Positions 55,873-64,000 of a DNA stretch of 64,000 nucleotides are shown piece by piece; the first letter of the stretch is position 1, and each line of letters opens with the position of its first letter. The stretch comes from Massilia endophytica (lineage in GTDB: Bacteria > Pseudomonadota > Gammaproteobacteria > Burkholderiales > Burkholderiaceae_D). Below the pieces are notes generated by a model. That model saw nothing but the letters and a program-made list of their open reading frames with translations, made no database searches and had not been told where the DNA came from. Both the position numbers and the translations under genes were made by a program. The stretch covers positions 3,534,001 to 3,598,000 of the forward strand of contig NZ_CP088952.1 in NCBI RefSeq assembly GCF_021165955.1. Reading direction: 5' to 3'.

Positions 55873-58557
55873 ATCAAACCCCTCGCCCACTTCATCACTA
55901 TTGCGGCGTTGGCCGCGCCGCTCGACAACGCCTACGCGGCGCCCCAGCTGGCAGTTTGCAATGGCCCCTTCGCCACCGTCCTGCACGCGGCGCCCTCCAT
56001 GGAGGCGCGCGCTTTGTGGCTGGATGGCCGAACTATCATATGGCCGGGCGCGGGCAAGGAAGGACAGTTCAAGCTCTATCATTCGGCGGAGGCAGCCCTG
56101 CAGGCCGGAGTTGGCAAGCAGGTTGAGGGCGCGGACGGAGCATTGTCCCTGCCGATTGCCGAAGGCACAGTGCCGCAGCGCTTCCGTTTTGCTGGAGAGG
56201 GCCCCCTTCTCTCCGCTGCCATCGATCCGAAACTGCTCGGCAGCCAGCTCCTTCTCGTACGCGAGGATGCGAACGGAATCGTGCTGGAATCGACCGCCCT
56301 TCAGATTGCGGGGGCGCTGGATGACATCTATTCATCAGCGGAGAACGAACGGGCGCTGGGCGTGACGCTGAGCCGGTCCGGCGCGGTATTCAAGCTCTGG
56401 GCTCCCACAGCGCGCAACGTGGCCGTCTGCATTTACGATACCGGCACGTCTTCGGCCAGCAGGGTCGCGCCGATGCGCATGGATGCGAAAACCGGCATCT
56501 GGTCGGCCAGCATTCCCGCACCCGCGAAGGGCAGGTATTACAAGTATGCGCTGGACGTCTTCACGCCAGCGGCGGGACTGGTCCGCAACCTCGTCACCGA
56601 TCCCTATTCGATCAGCCTCACAAGCGATTCGAAGCGCAGCTACATCGGCGACCTGAACGACTCCAGCCTCAAGCCCGCAGGCTGGGATGCGTCGCGCGCA
56701 CCGCTCAACGTAAAGGCTCAGCCGGACATGTCGATCTACGAGCTGCATGTGCGTGACTTCTCGATCAACGACCCGGCGGTCAGCGCCGCGAACCGCGGCA
56801 AGTACACGGCGTTCAAGGAAACCTCTTCGGCGGGGATGCGCCACCTCATTGCGCTCGCCAGGGCGGGGATGACCGACGTTCACCTGCTGCCGGTCTATGA
56901 CATCGGCAGCATTCCGGAGCACGGCTGCGTGTCGCCCGCACCTGCGGGCGCGCCAGACAGCGAGGAGCAGCAGGCGCTCATTGCGCGCTCCATGCTGAAG
57001 GACTGCTACAACTGGGGCTACGATCCCTATCACTACAGTGCGCCGGAAGGGAGCTACAGCACGGACGCCGCCGATGGCGCGCGCCGCATCGTGGAGTTCC
57101 GCGAGATGGTGATGGCGCTGCACAAGGCGGGGCTGCGCGTCGGCATGGACGTGGTCTATAACCACACCTATCGCGCGGGCCAGGAGGAAGCCTCTGTCCT
57201 GGACCGCATCGTTCCGGGCTACTACCACCGCCGTAATGCCCGCGGCGAGATCGAGCAGTCCACCTGCTGCTTCAACACGGCTACCGAAAACCGCATGATG
57301 GCCAAGCTCATGATTGATTCCGCCGAGCTGTGGGCCCGGCATTACAAGATCGATTCCTTCCGCTTCGACCTGATGGGCCACCAGCCGCGCGAGGCCATGC
57401 TGGCTCTCCAGGAGCGCGTTAACAAGGCGGCTGGGCGCCACGTCAACCTGATTGGCGAGGGCTGGAACTTCGGCGAGGTGGCGAACGGCGCGCGCTTCGC
57501 GCAGGCTTCGCAGCTGTCGCTGAATGGCACAGGCATCGGCACCTTCAGCGACCGTGGCAGGGACGCCGTGCGCGGCGGCGGGGCAGGCGATTCAGGCGAG
57601 AAGATGTTTTCGCAGCAGGGCTATATCAATGGCCTCTTCTACGACCCCAACGGCCATGGGGCCCACAGTCGCGAGGAACTTCTGAACGCGGCGGACATGG
57701 TGAAGGTTGGACTAGCGGGTTCCGTGCGCAGCTACCGCCTTCGCACGCATACGGGAGAGGTGCGGGAGCTGCAAGCCATGGTGTACGGCGGCGGCCAGCC
57801 TGCCGGTTACGCAAGCCAGCCCGGCGAAGTCGTGAACTATGTGGAGAATCACGACAACCAGACGCTGTATGACCTCAACGTCCTGCGCCTGCCCCGCGCA
57901 ACCAGTACGGCGGATCGCGCCCGCGTTCAGGTGCTCGCTGCGGCGATCAACGCCTTTAGCCAGGGCGTGGCCTACTACCACGCTGGCTTCGACATCCTGC
58001 GCTCCAAATCGCTCGACCGCAACAGCTTCGAGTCCGGCGACTGGTTCAACCGCCTGGACTGGAGCTACCAGCACAATTACTTCGGGACCGGCCTCCCGCC
58101 AGCAGCGGACAACGGCAAGGACTACGCGCTCCTCAAGCCACTGCTGGCGGACGCGCAACTGAAACCCTCGCCTGTGGATATCGCCTTCACCCGCGACGCC
58201 TTCCGCGATCTTCTCCGGATCCGCGACAGCAGCACCTTGTTCCGCCTGCGCACGGCGGACGATATCGGCCAGCGCCTGCATTTCCTCAATACGGGACCGG
58301 AGCAGGTGCCAACCGTTGTCGCAGCGCGCATCGACGGCACGGGAGACGCCGGCGCCAGGTTCAAATCGCTGGTTTACCTGATCAACGTGGGCAAGGAGGA
58401 GGCGATCATTCCGGCCGATACCGGCATGGCGTACCGACTGCACCCTGTCCACTCAAGCAAGGAAGCAGCGGACAAGCGCGCAGCCAGCGCGCGCTACGAC
58501 AGCGCCACGGGGCGTTTCACCGTCCCGCCCCGTACTGCCGTCGTCTTCGTGGAGTAA
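55873..58557 (+). CDS. Pullulanase-type alpha-1,6-glucosidase (GH13), probable non-AUG start
   Basis: Exported debranching enzyme, about 894 residues. An N-terminal DUF/N1-like domain and a CBM48 (about 170-260, LWAPTARNVAVCIYD) precede the barrel. The type I pullulanase motif Y-N-W-G-Y-D-P is present. The nucleophile is in S-F-R-F-D-L-M-G-H, the acid/base in I-G-E-G-W and the third Asp in V-E-N-H-D-N. No ATG fits: the frame opens with ATC at 55873, which has GGAG exactly 7 bp upstream and starts a normal signal peptide (K-P-L-A-H-F...N-A-Y-A). A TTG at 55909 lacks a ribosome site and would cut the signal peptide. Confidence 0.88.
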   Translation: MKPLAHFITIAALAAPLDNAYAAPQLAVCNGPFATVLHAAPSMEARALWLDGRTIIWPGAGKEGQFKLYHSAEAALQAGVGKQVEGADGALSLPIAEGTVPQRFRFAGEGPLLSAAIDPKLLGSQLLLVREDANGIVLESTALQIAGALDDIYSSAENERALGVTLSRSGAVFKLWAPTARNVAVCIYDTGTSSASRVAPMRMDAKTGIWSASIPAPAKGRYYKYALDVFTPAAGLVRNLVTDPYSISLTSDSKRSYIGDLNDSSLKPAGWDASRAPLNVKAQPDMSIYELHVRDFSINDPAVSAANRGKYTAFKETSSAGMRHLIALARAGMTDVHLLPVYDIGSIPEHGCVSPAPAGAPDSEEQQALIARSMLKDCYNWGYDPYHYSAPEGSYSTDAADGARRIVEFREMVMALHKAGLRVGMDVVYNHTYRAGQEEASVLDRIVPGYYHRRNARGEIEQSTCCFNTATENRMMAKLMIDSAELWARHYKIDSFRFDLMGHQPREAMLALQERVNKAAGRHVNLIGEGWNFGEVANGARFAQASQLSLNGTGIGTFSDRGRDAVRGGGAGDSGEKMFSQQGYINGLFYDPNGHGAHSREELLNAADMVKVGLAGSVRSYRLRTHTGEVRELQAMVYGGGQPAGYASQPGEVVNYVENHDNQTLYDLNVLRLPRATSTADRARVQVLAAAINAFSQGVAYYHAGFDILRSKSLDRNSFESGDWFNRLDWSYQHNYFGTGLPPAADNGKDYALLKPLLADAQLKPSPVDIAFTRDAFRDLLRIRDSSTLFRLRTADDIGQRLHFLNTGPEQVPTVVAARIDGTGDAGARFKSLVYLINVGKEEAIIPADTGMAYRLHPVHSSKEAADKRAASARYDSATGRFTVPPRTAVVFVE

Positions 58558-58560
58558 GGA

Positions 58561-60204
58561 TTATTTCGCGAGAAGGACGGTGTTGAACTTGCCGCTGGTG
58601 CGCACAACTCCTTTGCGCACCGTGTAGCTGGCGCCGGAATATCCGTCCTTCACGCGCGTGCCGTCCGCGAACACGCCGCCGACCGTAATGTCCACCGGCT
58701 GGCCGGTCGGCACATCGAGCGCCACCACCACCTTGTCCTCGCCCAGCGTGCGCTTGAAGGTGTAGGGCTTGTCAGCCAGCTTCTCGTGGACGCCCGCGCC
58801 GATGGCGAGGTGCTGCTGGCGGAAGAGACCCAGCTTGCTCCAGTGCTGGCGAACCGCGGCTGTCTTGTAGCCTTCCCGCTGCGCGTTGCGTTTCAGGTCG
58901 TCCCAGTTCATGAAGGAGCGCAGCTTCGCGTCGCCCACAGCCTCGGCCACGTCAAGCCGGCGCGCAGTCTCGTCGCCGTAGTAGATCTGGGCGGCGCCCG
59001 GGGCGAGCAGCAGCTTGTTGGCGCTCTCAAAAGGTTTGTGGCGCGCACCGTCGAAGGGGTTGCCGTCGTCGTGCGAGTCCAGATAGTTCAGCACCGAGTA
59101 GCCTTTCAAAGGTCCATTCAGCAGCGCCGAGTATTTGCTGAACAGGCTCTCGTAATCGCCCTTGGCGTCATGGATCAGGCCAAAGTTGATCAGGCTGTCG
59201 AAACCGTTCTGGTAGAAGTTGGCCTTCTCGCCGCCGCCCATGTCGAATTCCTGGCCATGCGCGATGGCGTAGTTGTAGACCTCCGCCGTCATGTAGAACT
59301 TGCCGTCGCCGAGCACCTTCTTCGGGTTGGCCTTCTTCCAGTCCTCGTAGGCCGCTTCGGCTACAGTACGCAGCTCCTTCCATACGCCGGGCTCCGTATG
59401 CTTGACGGTGTCCCCGCGGAAGCCGTCGATGCCGTACTTGCGCACCCAGTCGGCATGCCACTTCATCAGGTAGTAGCGCGGTGCACGCGGATAGCCGGTG
59501 CGGGCGAAGAAGTCGTCCAGCTCCTTCACCTCGCGCTCGTAGCGCCCTTCCGCTTTCCATTTCGCCGCCAGAGCCTCCGGCAGCGCAACAGGCTTTTCGC
59601 TGTCGGTCAGCACGTCCGGCAGGTTCTTCACCAGCGTGCAGCTGACGGTGGTGGGAACGTCCTTGTACTGGCATTGAGGGCTGGTGCGTACCCAGTCGGA
59701 TGGCCAGACCGGATCTTCCTCCGTCACCGGGCCGGTATGGTTCATCACCACGTCCAGCAGCACGCGGATGCCGCGCGCGTGCGCAGCTTCCACGAAGTCG
59801 CGGAAGTCCTTTTCGGTGCCCAGGTTGGCGTCGATGGCGGTCCAGTCGCGGGCCCAGTAGCCGTGGAAGCCGTAGGACTTGCCCGTGCCTTCGTCAGTGC
59901 CAGCGTGAATCTGCTCGACGGGCGGCGTGGTCCAGATGGCGTTCACGCCCAGGCTGTCGAAGTAGCCTTCCTTGATTTTTGCCGTCAGGCCTTTGAAATC
60001 CCCGCCCATGTAGCCGCGCAGCGGCGCGGCATCCGCCTTGCGGTGGTAGGCCAGGTCGTTGCCGCGATCGCCGTTGCTGAAACGGTCGGTGAGCAGGAAG
60101 TAGATGGTCGCATTCTCCCATGCGAAGGGCTTTGGTTTTGCTGCCAGTGCGGCGCCGCAAGTGGCAGCCAGCAAAACGGACAGTGCGATGGGAGTCAACT
60201 TCAT
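58561..60204 (-). CDS. Secreted alpha-amylase (GH13)
   Basis: 547 residues from ATG 60204, chosen because AGGAAAGG precedes it and a clear signal peptide follows (KLTPIALSVLLAATCGAALAA). The barrel starts ATIYFLLTDRFSNGDRGND. The catalytic Asp is in G-F-R-G-D-T-V-K-H, the Glu in M-T-A-E-V-Y-N and the third Asp in L-D-S-H-D-D. An all-beta C-terminal domain follows. It would attack starch or maltodextrins in the periplasm or outside. It lies 13 bp after pgm, the third gene of the MFS-pgm-amylase operon, and is convergent with the pullulanase (3 bp apart). Confidence 0.94.
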   Translation of the reverse strand: MKLTPIALSVLLAATCGAALAAKPKPFAWENATIYFLLTDRFSNGDRGNDLAYHRKADAAPLRGYMGGDFKGLTAKIKEGYFDSLGVNAIWTTPPVEQIHAGTDEGTGKSYGFHGYWARDWTAIDANLGTEKDFRDFVEAAHARGIRVLLDVVMNHTGPVTEEDPVWPSDWVRTSPQCQYKDVPTTVSCTLVKNLPDVLTDSEKPVALPEALAAKWKAEGRYEREVKELDDFFARTGYPRAPRYYLMKWHADWVRKYGIDGFRGDTVKHTEPGVWKELRTVAEAAYEDWKKANPKKVLGDGKFYMTAEVYNYAIAHGQEFDMGGGEKANFYQNGFDSLINFGLIHDAKGDYESLFSKYSALLNGPLKGYSVLNYLDSHDDGNPFDGARHKPFESANKLLLAPGAAQIYYGDETARRLDVAEAVGDAKLRSFMNWDDLKRNAQREGYKTAAVRQHWSKLGLFRQQHLAIGAGVHEKLADKPYTFKRTLGEDKVVVALDVPTGQPVDITVGGVFADGTRVKDGYSGASYTVRKGVVRTSGKFNTVLLAK

Positions 60205-60217
60205 GCGGCCTTTCCTT

Positions 60218-61849
60218 TCAGGTGATAACGGACGGATTGCTCCGCCCCGTGTTGGCAGCAATGTTGGCAACGCTGTCCGCAATGGCGATCAGCGCGGCCA
60301 GGGCCTGCTGCGTTGGGATGTTGTGCATGGACGGATCGGCCTCGTAGCGTTCGAGGTAAACGCGCAGCGTGGCGCCTTCCGTACCGGTGCCGGAGAGCCG
60401 GTACACGATACGCGATCCATCCGTCATGACGATACGGACGCCCTGCTTGTGCGCCTGCGATCCGTCCACGGGATCGGTGTAGGAAAAATCGTCCGCGAAC
60501 GCCACCGTGTAGTGGTTCATGTCCTGGCCCGCCAGGTTGGCGAGCTTCACGCGCAAATCGTCCATCAGGATATTCGCCGCGCCAGCGTCGATGCCTTCGT
60601 AGTCGTGCCGCGAATAGTAGTTGCGCCCGAAGCGCGCCCAATGCGAAGCGACGATCTGCTGCACGGACTTGCCCGTTACGGCAATGAGGTTGAGCCAGAA
60701 CAGCACGGCCCACAGGCCGTCCTTCTCGCGCACGTGGTTCGAGCCGGTGCCGTAGCTTTCCTCGCCGCACAGCGTGGCCTTGCCTGCGTCGAGCAGGGTT
60801 CCGAAGTATTTCCAGCCGGTCGGCGTTTCGTAGCAGGGCACACCCAGCGCCTCGGCTACCCGGTCGGCAGCGCGGGAAGTCGGCATCGAACGCGCTATGC
60901 CCTTGATGCCGTCGCGGTAGCCCGGCGCCACAGTGGCGTTGGCCGCCAGCACTGCCAGGCTGTCCGAGGGTGTGACGTCGAACTTGCGGCCGACGATCAT
61001 GTTGCGGTCCGCATCGCCATCCGATGCGGCGCCGAAGTCGGGTGCGTCCACCCCGGCCATCAGTTCGATCAGCTGGGCAGCGTTCACGGGGTTGGGATCG
61101 GGATGCAGGCCGCCGAAATCCTCGAGCGGCACGGCGTTGATGACGGTGCCCTGCGGCGCGCCCAGCATGCCCTCGATGATCGCCTTGGCGTAAGGCCCGG
61201 ATACCGCGTGCATGGCGTCGAAGCACATGGTGAAGCCGCCCGCAAACAGCTTGCGGATGGCGTCGAAATCGAAGAGGCGCTGCATCAGTTCCGCATAGTC
61301 GGCCACCGGGTCGATCACTTCCACCTGCATCTGCTCCAGCAGGAGTGTGCCAACGGTATCGATGTCGATATCCGGCGCGTCGCTGATGCGGTAGGAGTTG
61401 ATCGTCTCGCTGCGGGCGTACACGGCTTCCGTCACGGATTCCGGTGCGGGGCCGCCGTTGGAGATGTTGTACTTGATGCCGAAGTCGCCGTCCGGTCCGC
61501 CGGGATTGTGGCTGGCCGAGAGCACAATGCCGCCCAGCGCCTCGCGCTTGCGGATCACGCAGCTGGCGGCGGGCGTGGAGAGAATGCCGCCCTGTCCCAC
61601 CAGCACGCGCCCCACTCCGTTGGCTGCGGCCATCTTCAGTATGGTCTGGATAGCGCTGCGGTTGTGGAAGCGGCCATCGCCGCCGAGAACGAGGGTTTTG
61701 CCCGCGAGGCCGCCCAGCGTATCGAACAGGCTCTGGACGAAGTTTTCGAGGTAGTGGGGCTGTCGGAAGACGCTCACCTTCTTCCGCAGGCCGGAGGTTC
61801 CGGGCCGCTGGCCTGGAATGGGTGTGCTGGATACCGTTTGGATTGCCAT
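60218..61849 (-). CDS. pgm: Phosphoglucomutase (alpha-D-glucose-specific)
   Basis: Interconverts glucose 1- and 6-phosphate. It has 543 residues from ATG 61849 (GGAG 7 bp upstream). The opening IPGQRPGTSGLRKKV is typical, the phosphoserine loop is in L-S-A-S-H-N-P-G-G, the Mg site in D-G-D-A-D-R-N, the sugar-binding loop in C-G-E-E-S-Y-G-T-G and the phosphate-binding loop in RLSGTGTEGATLRVYLE. The E. coli Pgm type is close in length (546). Its place in a maltodextrin operon suggests flux between glycogen and glycolysis. Confidence 0.96.
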   Translation of the reverse strand: MAIQTVSSTPIPGQRPGTSGLRKKVSVFRQPHYLENFVQSLFDTLGGLAGKTLVLGGDGRFHNRSAIQTILKMAAANGVGRVLVGQGGILSTPAASCVIRKREALGGIVLSASHNPGGPDGDFGIKYNISNGGPAPESVTEAVYARSETINSYRISDAPDIDIDTVGTLLLEQMQVEVIDPVADYAELMQRLFDFDAIRKLFAGGFTMCFDAMHAVSGPYAKAIIEGMLGAPQGTVINAVPLEDFGGLHPDPNPVNAAQLIELMAGVDAPDFGAASDGDADRNMIVGRKFDVTPSDSLAVLAANATVAPGYRDGIKGIARSMPTSRAADRVAEALGVPCYETPTGWKYFGTLLDAGKATLCGEESYGTGSNHVREKDGLWAVLFWLNLIAVTGKSVQQIVASHWARFGRNYYSRHDYEGIDAGAANILMDDLRVKLANLAGQDMNHYTVAFADDFSYTDPVDGSQAHKQGVRIVMTDGSRIVYRLSGTGTEGATLRVYLERYEADPSMHNIPTQQALAALIAIADSVANIAANTGRSNPSVIT

Positions 61850-61939
61850 GTTCGCTCCGAGTGGGTGGTCTTGCCGGCCGCCCGATGAGCGCCGGCGCAA
61901 CCGCCTTTTTACCCCGAACAATCGTGCGGCGGCGCGCGC

Positions 61940-63265
61940 TTAACCCGCCGGTTTGGCCGAATCTTTCACGAACACGGTCAGCACTCCGGCCAGCGCCATC
62001 GAGATACCGCCCAGCACCAGCGTGCTGGCCGCGTGGCCGTTGAACACGTGCTTGATGAAGAAGCCCAGCACGATGCCGCTGACGATCTGCGGGATCACGA
62101 CGAAGAAGTTGAACACGCCCATGTAGTAGCCCATGCGGTGGGCGGGCAGCGCGCCGGCCAGAATCGCGTAGGGCATGGTCAGGATGCTGGCCCAGGCCAC
62201 GCCCACGCCCGCCATCGGCAGCAGCAGCATATGCTTGTCCGTGATGAGGAAGATGCTGATGAGACTCAGGCCGCCGATGAGGAGGCAGACGGTGTGCACC
62301 AGCTTGCGGCTGAAGGCGCGCGCGAACACCGGCAGCACGAAGGCCGCGAGCGCGGATACGCCGCTATACACCGCGAACATGGTCCCTACCCAGTTGCCCG
62401 CCTCCTGGTACAGCGAGGACTGGGCGTCGGTAGTGCCGAATACATTGTCCGCCACAGCGCTGGTGGTGTAGATCCACATGGCGAACAGGGCGATCCAGGT
62501 GAAGAACTGCACGAACGCCAGCTGCACCATGGTCTTGGGCATGCGGCGGAAGCCGCTGAAGATATCCTTCAGCGCATGGCCAAGGCCGCGCGATGCCGCG
62601 CGCTCTGCGCGGAACTGCTCCAGATTCTCGGGCGGGTTCTCGGAGCTCGTAAGCACCGTCCACAGCACGGAGAAGAAGAACACGGCGCCGCCCGCATAGA
62701 AGGAGTAGCGCACCGTGTCGGGAATGCTGCCGTTCACCGCCTCGTTACTGACGTGGAAAACCCAGGCGAAGAGGGTTGGCAGCAGCGAGGCAATCACGGC
62801 GCCGCAGCCGATGAAGAAGGTCTGCATCGCGAAGCCGGCCGTCTGCTGCGAGGCATCGAGCTTGTCGCCGACGAAGGCGCGGAAAGGCTCCATCGAGATA
62901 TTGATCGCGGCGTCCATCATCCACAGCACGGCAGCGGCCATCCACAAGGCCGTTGAATTCGGCATCAGGAACAGGGCAATGGAAGCGAGAAGTGCCCCAA
63001 GGAAGAAGAAGGGACGGCGGCGGCCCCATTTCGCGTGCCAGGTGTTGTCGCTCAGGTAGCCGATGATGGGCTGCACCAGCAGGCCGGTGACCGGCGCCGC
63101 AAGCCACAGCAGCGGAAGCTCGTCCTGGTTCGCGCCCAGCGTGGAGAAGATCCGGCTGGTGTTCGCGTTCTGCAGCGCGAAGCCGAACTGGATGCCGAAG
63201 AAACCAAAGCTCATGTTCCAGAGCTGCCAGAACGACAGCCTGGGCTTGATGGAAGAAGATTGCAT
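61940..63265 (-). CDS. SLC45-like MFS transporter, probable maltose/maltodextrin permease
   Basis: 441 residues, twelve membrane segments. The N-terminal block LSFWQLWNMSFGFFGIQFGFALQNANTSRIFSTLGAN, then PIIGYLSDNTWHAKWGRRRPFFFLGA, is the R-W-G-R-R-R-P motif of GPH-like and SLC45-like sugar carriers, known from the maltose transporters of Caulobacter and Xanthomonas. Gene context (amylase, pgm, GH31) supports alpha-glucoside uptake; this is inferred. It is the first gene of the operon; a strong promoter and a HexR-like site lie upstream at 63315-63398. Confidence 0.9.
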   Translation of the reverse strand: MQSSSIKPRLSFWQLWNMSFGFFGIQFGFALQNANTSRIFSTLGANQDELPLLWLAAPVTGLLVQPIIGYLSDNTWHAKWGRRRPFFFLGALLASIALFLMPNSTALWMAAAVLWMMDAAINISMEPFRAFVGDKLDASQQTAGFAMQTFFIGCGAVIASLLPTLFAWVFHVSNEAVNGSIPDTVRYSFYAGGAVFFFSVLWTVLTSSENPPENLEQFRAERAASRGLGHALKDIFSGFRRMPKTMVQLAFVQFFTWIALFAMWIYTTSAVADNVFGTTDAQSSLYQEAGNWVGTMFAVYSGVSALAAFVLPVFARAFSRKLVHTVCLLIGGLSLISIFLITDKHMLLLPMAGVGVAWASILTMPYAILAGALPAHRMGYYMGVFNFFVVIPQIVSGIVLGFFIKHVFNGHAASTLVLGGISMALAGVLTVFVKDSAKPAG

Positions 63266-63314
63266 CTACCGTGTCCCCGTTATCTGCGGCTGAGTGCGCA
63301 GGTCAATTTGTAGC

Positions 63315-63343
63315 AAAATAACATGCGCCATTTCGCATGTCAA
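63315..63343 (-). promoter_or_regulatory. Promoter of the MFS-pgm-amylase operon with internal dyad
   Basis: On the minus strand, TTGACA (63338-63343), a 17-bp spacer, TATTTT (63315-63320). The spacer contains a dyad ACATGCG/CGCATGT (63321-63327 and 63334-63340), placed to block RNA polymerase, so a second regulator besides HexR may act here. Confidence 0.75.
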
Positions 63344-63383
63344 TCGAGCAAACCGCTCTTTTCCGGGGCACAGCGTGAAAGTC

Positions 63384-63398
63384 TGTAGTCAAACAACA
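63384..63398. promoter_or_regulatory. HexR-like operator, site 2
   Basis: TGTAGTCAAACAACA differs from site 1 (48084) at only two positions and sits about 83 bp upstream of the predicted start of the MFS-pgm-amylase transcript. It is embedded in a larger inverted repeat with AAAGTCTGT/ACAGACTTT arms (63378-63404), which may also act as a hairpin at the end of the GH31 gene. Confidence 0.55.
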
Positions 63399-63424
63399 GA
63401 CTTTCGCCTTGCCAACTACAGAAT

Positions 63425-64000
63425 CTACAGCGCTACCGAGATGCGGGTCTCCGCGGCGGCGGCAGCTGGGACCTGCACTGTGAGCAGTTTGCGTTTCGCA
63501 TCCCACTGGAAGTCCGCACCTCGCTGGCCGATCGCCACGCGCTTCGGGCGGGACGCCACGTTATGCACCTGCACCGTATAGCCGCGCGAGACCGGCTTCC
63601 ATGCCTTGCCGGCTTCAGTCCTCAGCGTCAGCGTGAGTTCGCCGGGCGCCGCCGCGCTGTTGAAGCGGACGATCTCGTACTGGCCCTGCTCGTAGGCCTG
63701 CGCGGTTTCGCCGTCGTCGTCATACAGCTTGCCGGTGGAGGAGCTGACGCTGGCGTCATGGTAGTAGTGCAGGTCGATATGGCGGGTGGAGTAGTCGCGC
63801 GTGGACTGCACAGGCTTCGCCAGTGGGATGAAGGCGCCCGCGCGCACGAACACCGGGATATGCTCGGCCACCGCGGGCACCACCTCGGTAATGCCGCCGC
63901 GGTGGGGCTTGTCCGTATAGAAGTCGAACCACATCGAACCCTTGTTGGGGAAATAGACTTCCTTGCGCAGCGCGCCCGGCTCCACGATGGGCGACACGAG
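63425..64000 (-). CDS. GH31 alpha-glucosidase, C-terminal part (start outside window)
   Basis: Only the last 191 or so residues are inside the window; the frame is open to the right edge. The visible part has VEPGALRKEVYFPNKGSMWFDFYT (the distal beta-sheet domain of GH31), VPVFVRAGAFIPL, and then a DUF5110-like beta domain (LYDDDGETAQAYEQGQYEIVRF). The catalytic barrel lies outside, so activity is inferred from the domain pair. Its position upstream of the maltodextrin operon fits an extracellular or periplasmic alpha-glucosidase. Confidence 0.88.
   Translation of the reverse strand, partial: LVSPIVEPGALRKEVYFPNKGSMWFDFYTDKPHRGGITEVVPAVAEHIPVFVRAGAFIPLAKPVQSTRDYSTRHIDLHYYHDASVSSSTGKLYDDDGETAQAYEQGQYEIVRFNSAAAPGELTLTLRTEAGKAWKPVSRGYTVQVHNVASRPKRVAIGQRGADFQWDAKRKLLTVQVPAAAAAETRISVAL

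Overview
The window is 64 kb of GC-rich chromosome from a betaproteobacterium, most likely Burkholderiales/Oxalobacteraceae (Massilia, Duganella or a relative). This is inferred from gene content, not from a marker gene: a dihydrolipoamide dehydrogenase with its own lipoyl domain, a glucokinase fused to an RpiR/HexR regulator, a small Trp-rich protein of the betaproteobacterial type, 6S RNA directly downstream of zapA, and G/C-biased third codon positions. I see no prophage, insertion sequence, CRISPR array, defence island, tRNA or rRNA. The region looks like core chromosome plus carbohydrate and transport accessory genes.

Layout. 1-2.7 kb: EmrAB-type efflux pump (emrB cut by the left edge) divergent from a TetR regulator, with a 9-3-9 dyad between them. 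2.7-6.2 kb: two small proteins, then a GH1 beta-glucosidase and an AmpG-like MFS carrier behind a LacI-type operator. 6.2-12.4 kb (minus): pyruvate dehydrogenase operon aceE-aceF-lpdA. 12.6-22.1 kb: a secreted protein of unknown function, folD, an M3 oligopeptidase, a glutaredoxin-like exported protein, holC, two tandem amino-acid binding proteins, a cytochrome c and a small Trp-rich protein. 22.1-26.6 kb: ilvD with a divergent LysR gene, lgt, a TfoX C-terminal protein and an EVE protein. 26.6-33.5 kb: a giant DUF4347/CSPG-repeat/DUF4214 protein. 33.8-36.5 kb: 6S RNA, zapA, a coiled-coil partner, an HExxH peptidase-like protein and a GST. 36.5-38.9 kb: groESL with CIRCE. 38.9-44.4 kb: a TPP enzyme, a GST, hypothetical proteins, and an MFS carrier with a His-rich PadR regulator. 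44.4-48 kb (minus): alpha-glucosidase and the glucokinase-RpiR fusion. 48.2-49.8 kb: POT peptide transporter. 49.8-55.8 kb: NitT/TauT-type ABC transporter followed by a DctB/DctD-like two-component system. 55.9-64 kb: starch and maltodextrin genes (pullulanase, alpha-amylase, phosphoglucomutase, SLC45-like MFS, and a GH31 alpha-glucosidase cut by the right edge).

How the genes fit together. The pullulanase, amylase and GH31 would break starch to maltodextrins. The SLC45-like carrier would import them, the GH13 alpha-glucosidase would release glucose, and glucokinase and phosphoglucomutase would feed central metabolism. Two 15-mers resembling HexR operators, one in the alpha-glucosidase/POT intergenic region and one upstream of the MFS-pgm-amylase operon, suggest that the regulatory half of the glucokinase fusion ties the loci together.

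The most distinctive regulatory unit is 49.8-55.8 kb. A 9-5-9 dyad, an IHF-consensus site and a -24/-12 sigma-54 promoter lie in the textbook order in front of the ABC operon. That operon is followed by its apparent sigma-54 activator (GAFTGA intact) and a periplasmic-sensing kinase. No dicarboxylate carrier is present, so the pair is probably a dedicated regulator of this ABC importer, whose substrate is unknown. Two intergenic spots carry large hairpins that share the same 17-bp terminus but have different cores, which suggests a dispersed REP-like repeat family.
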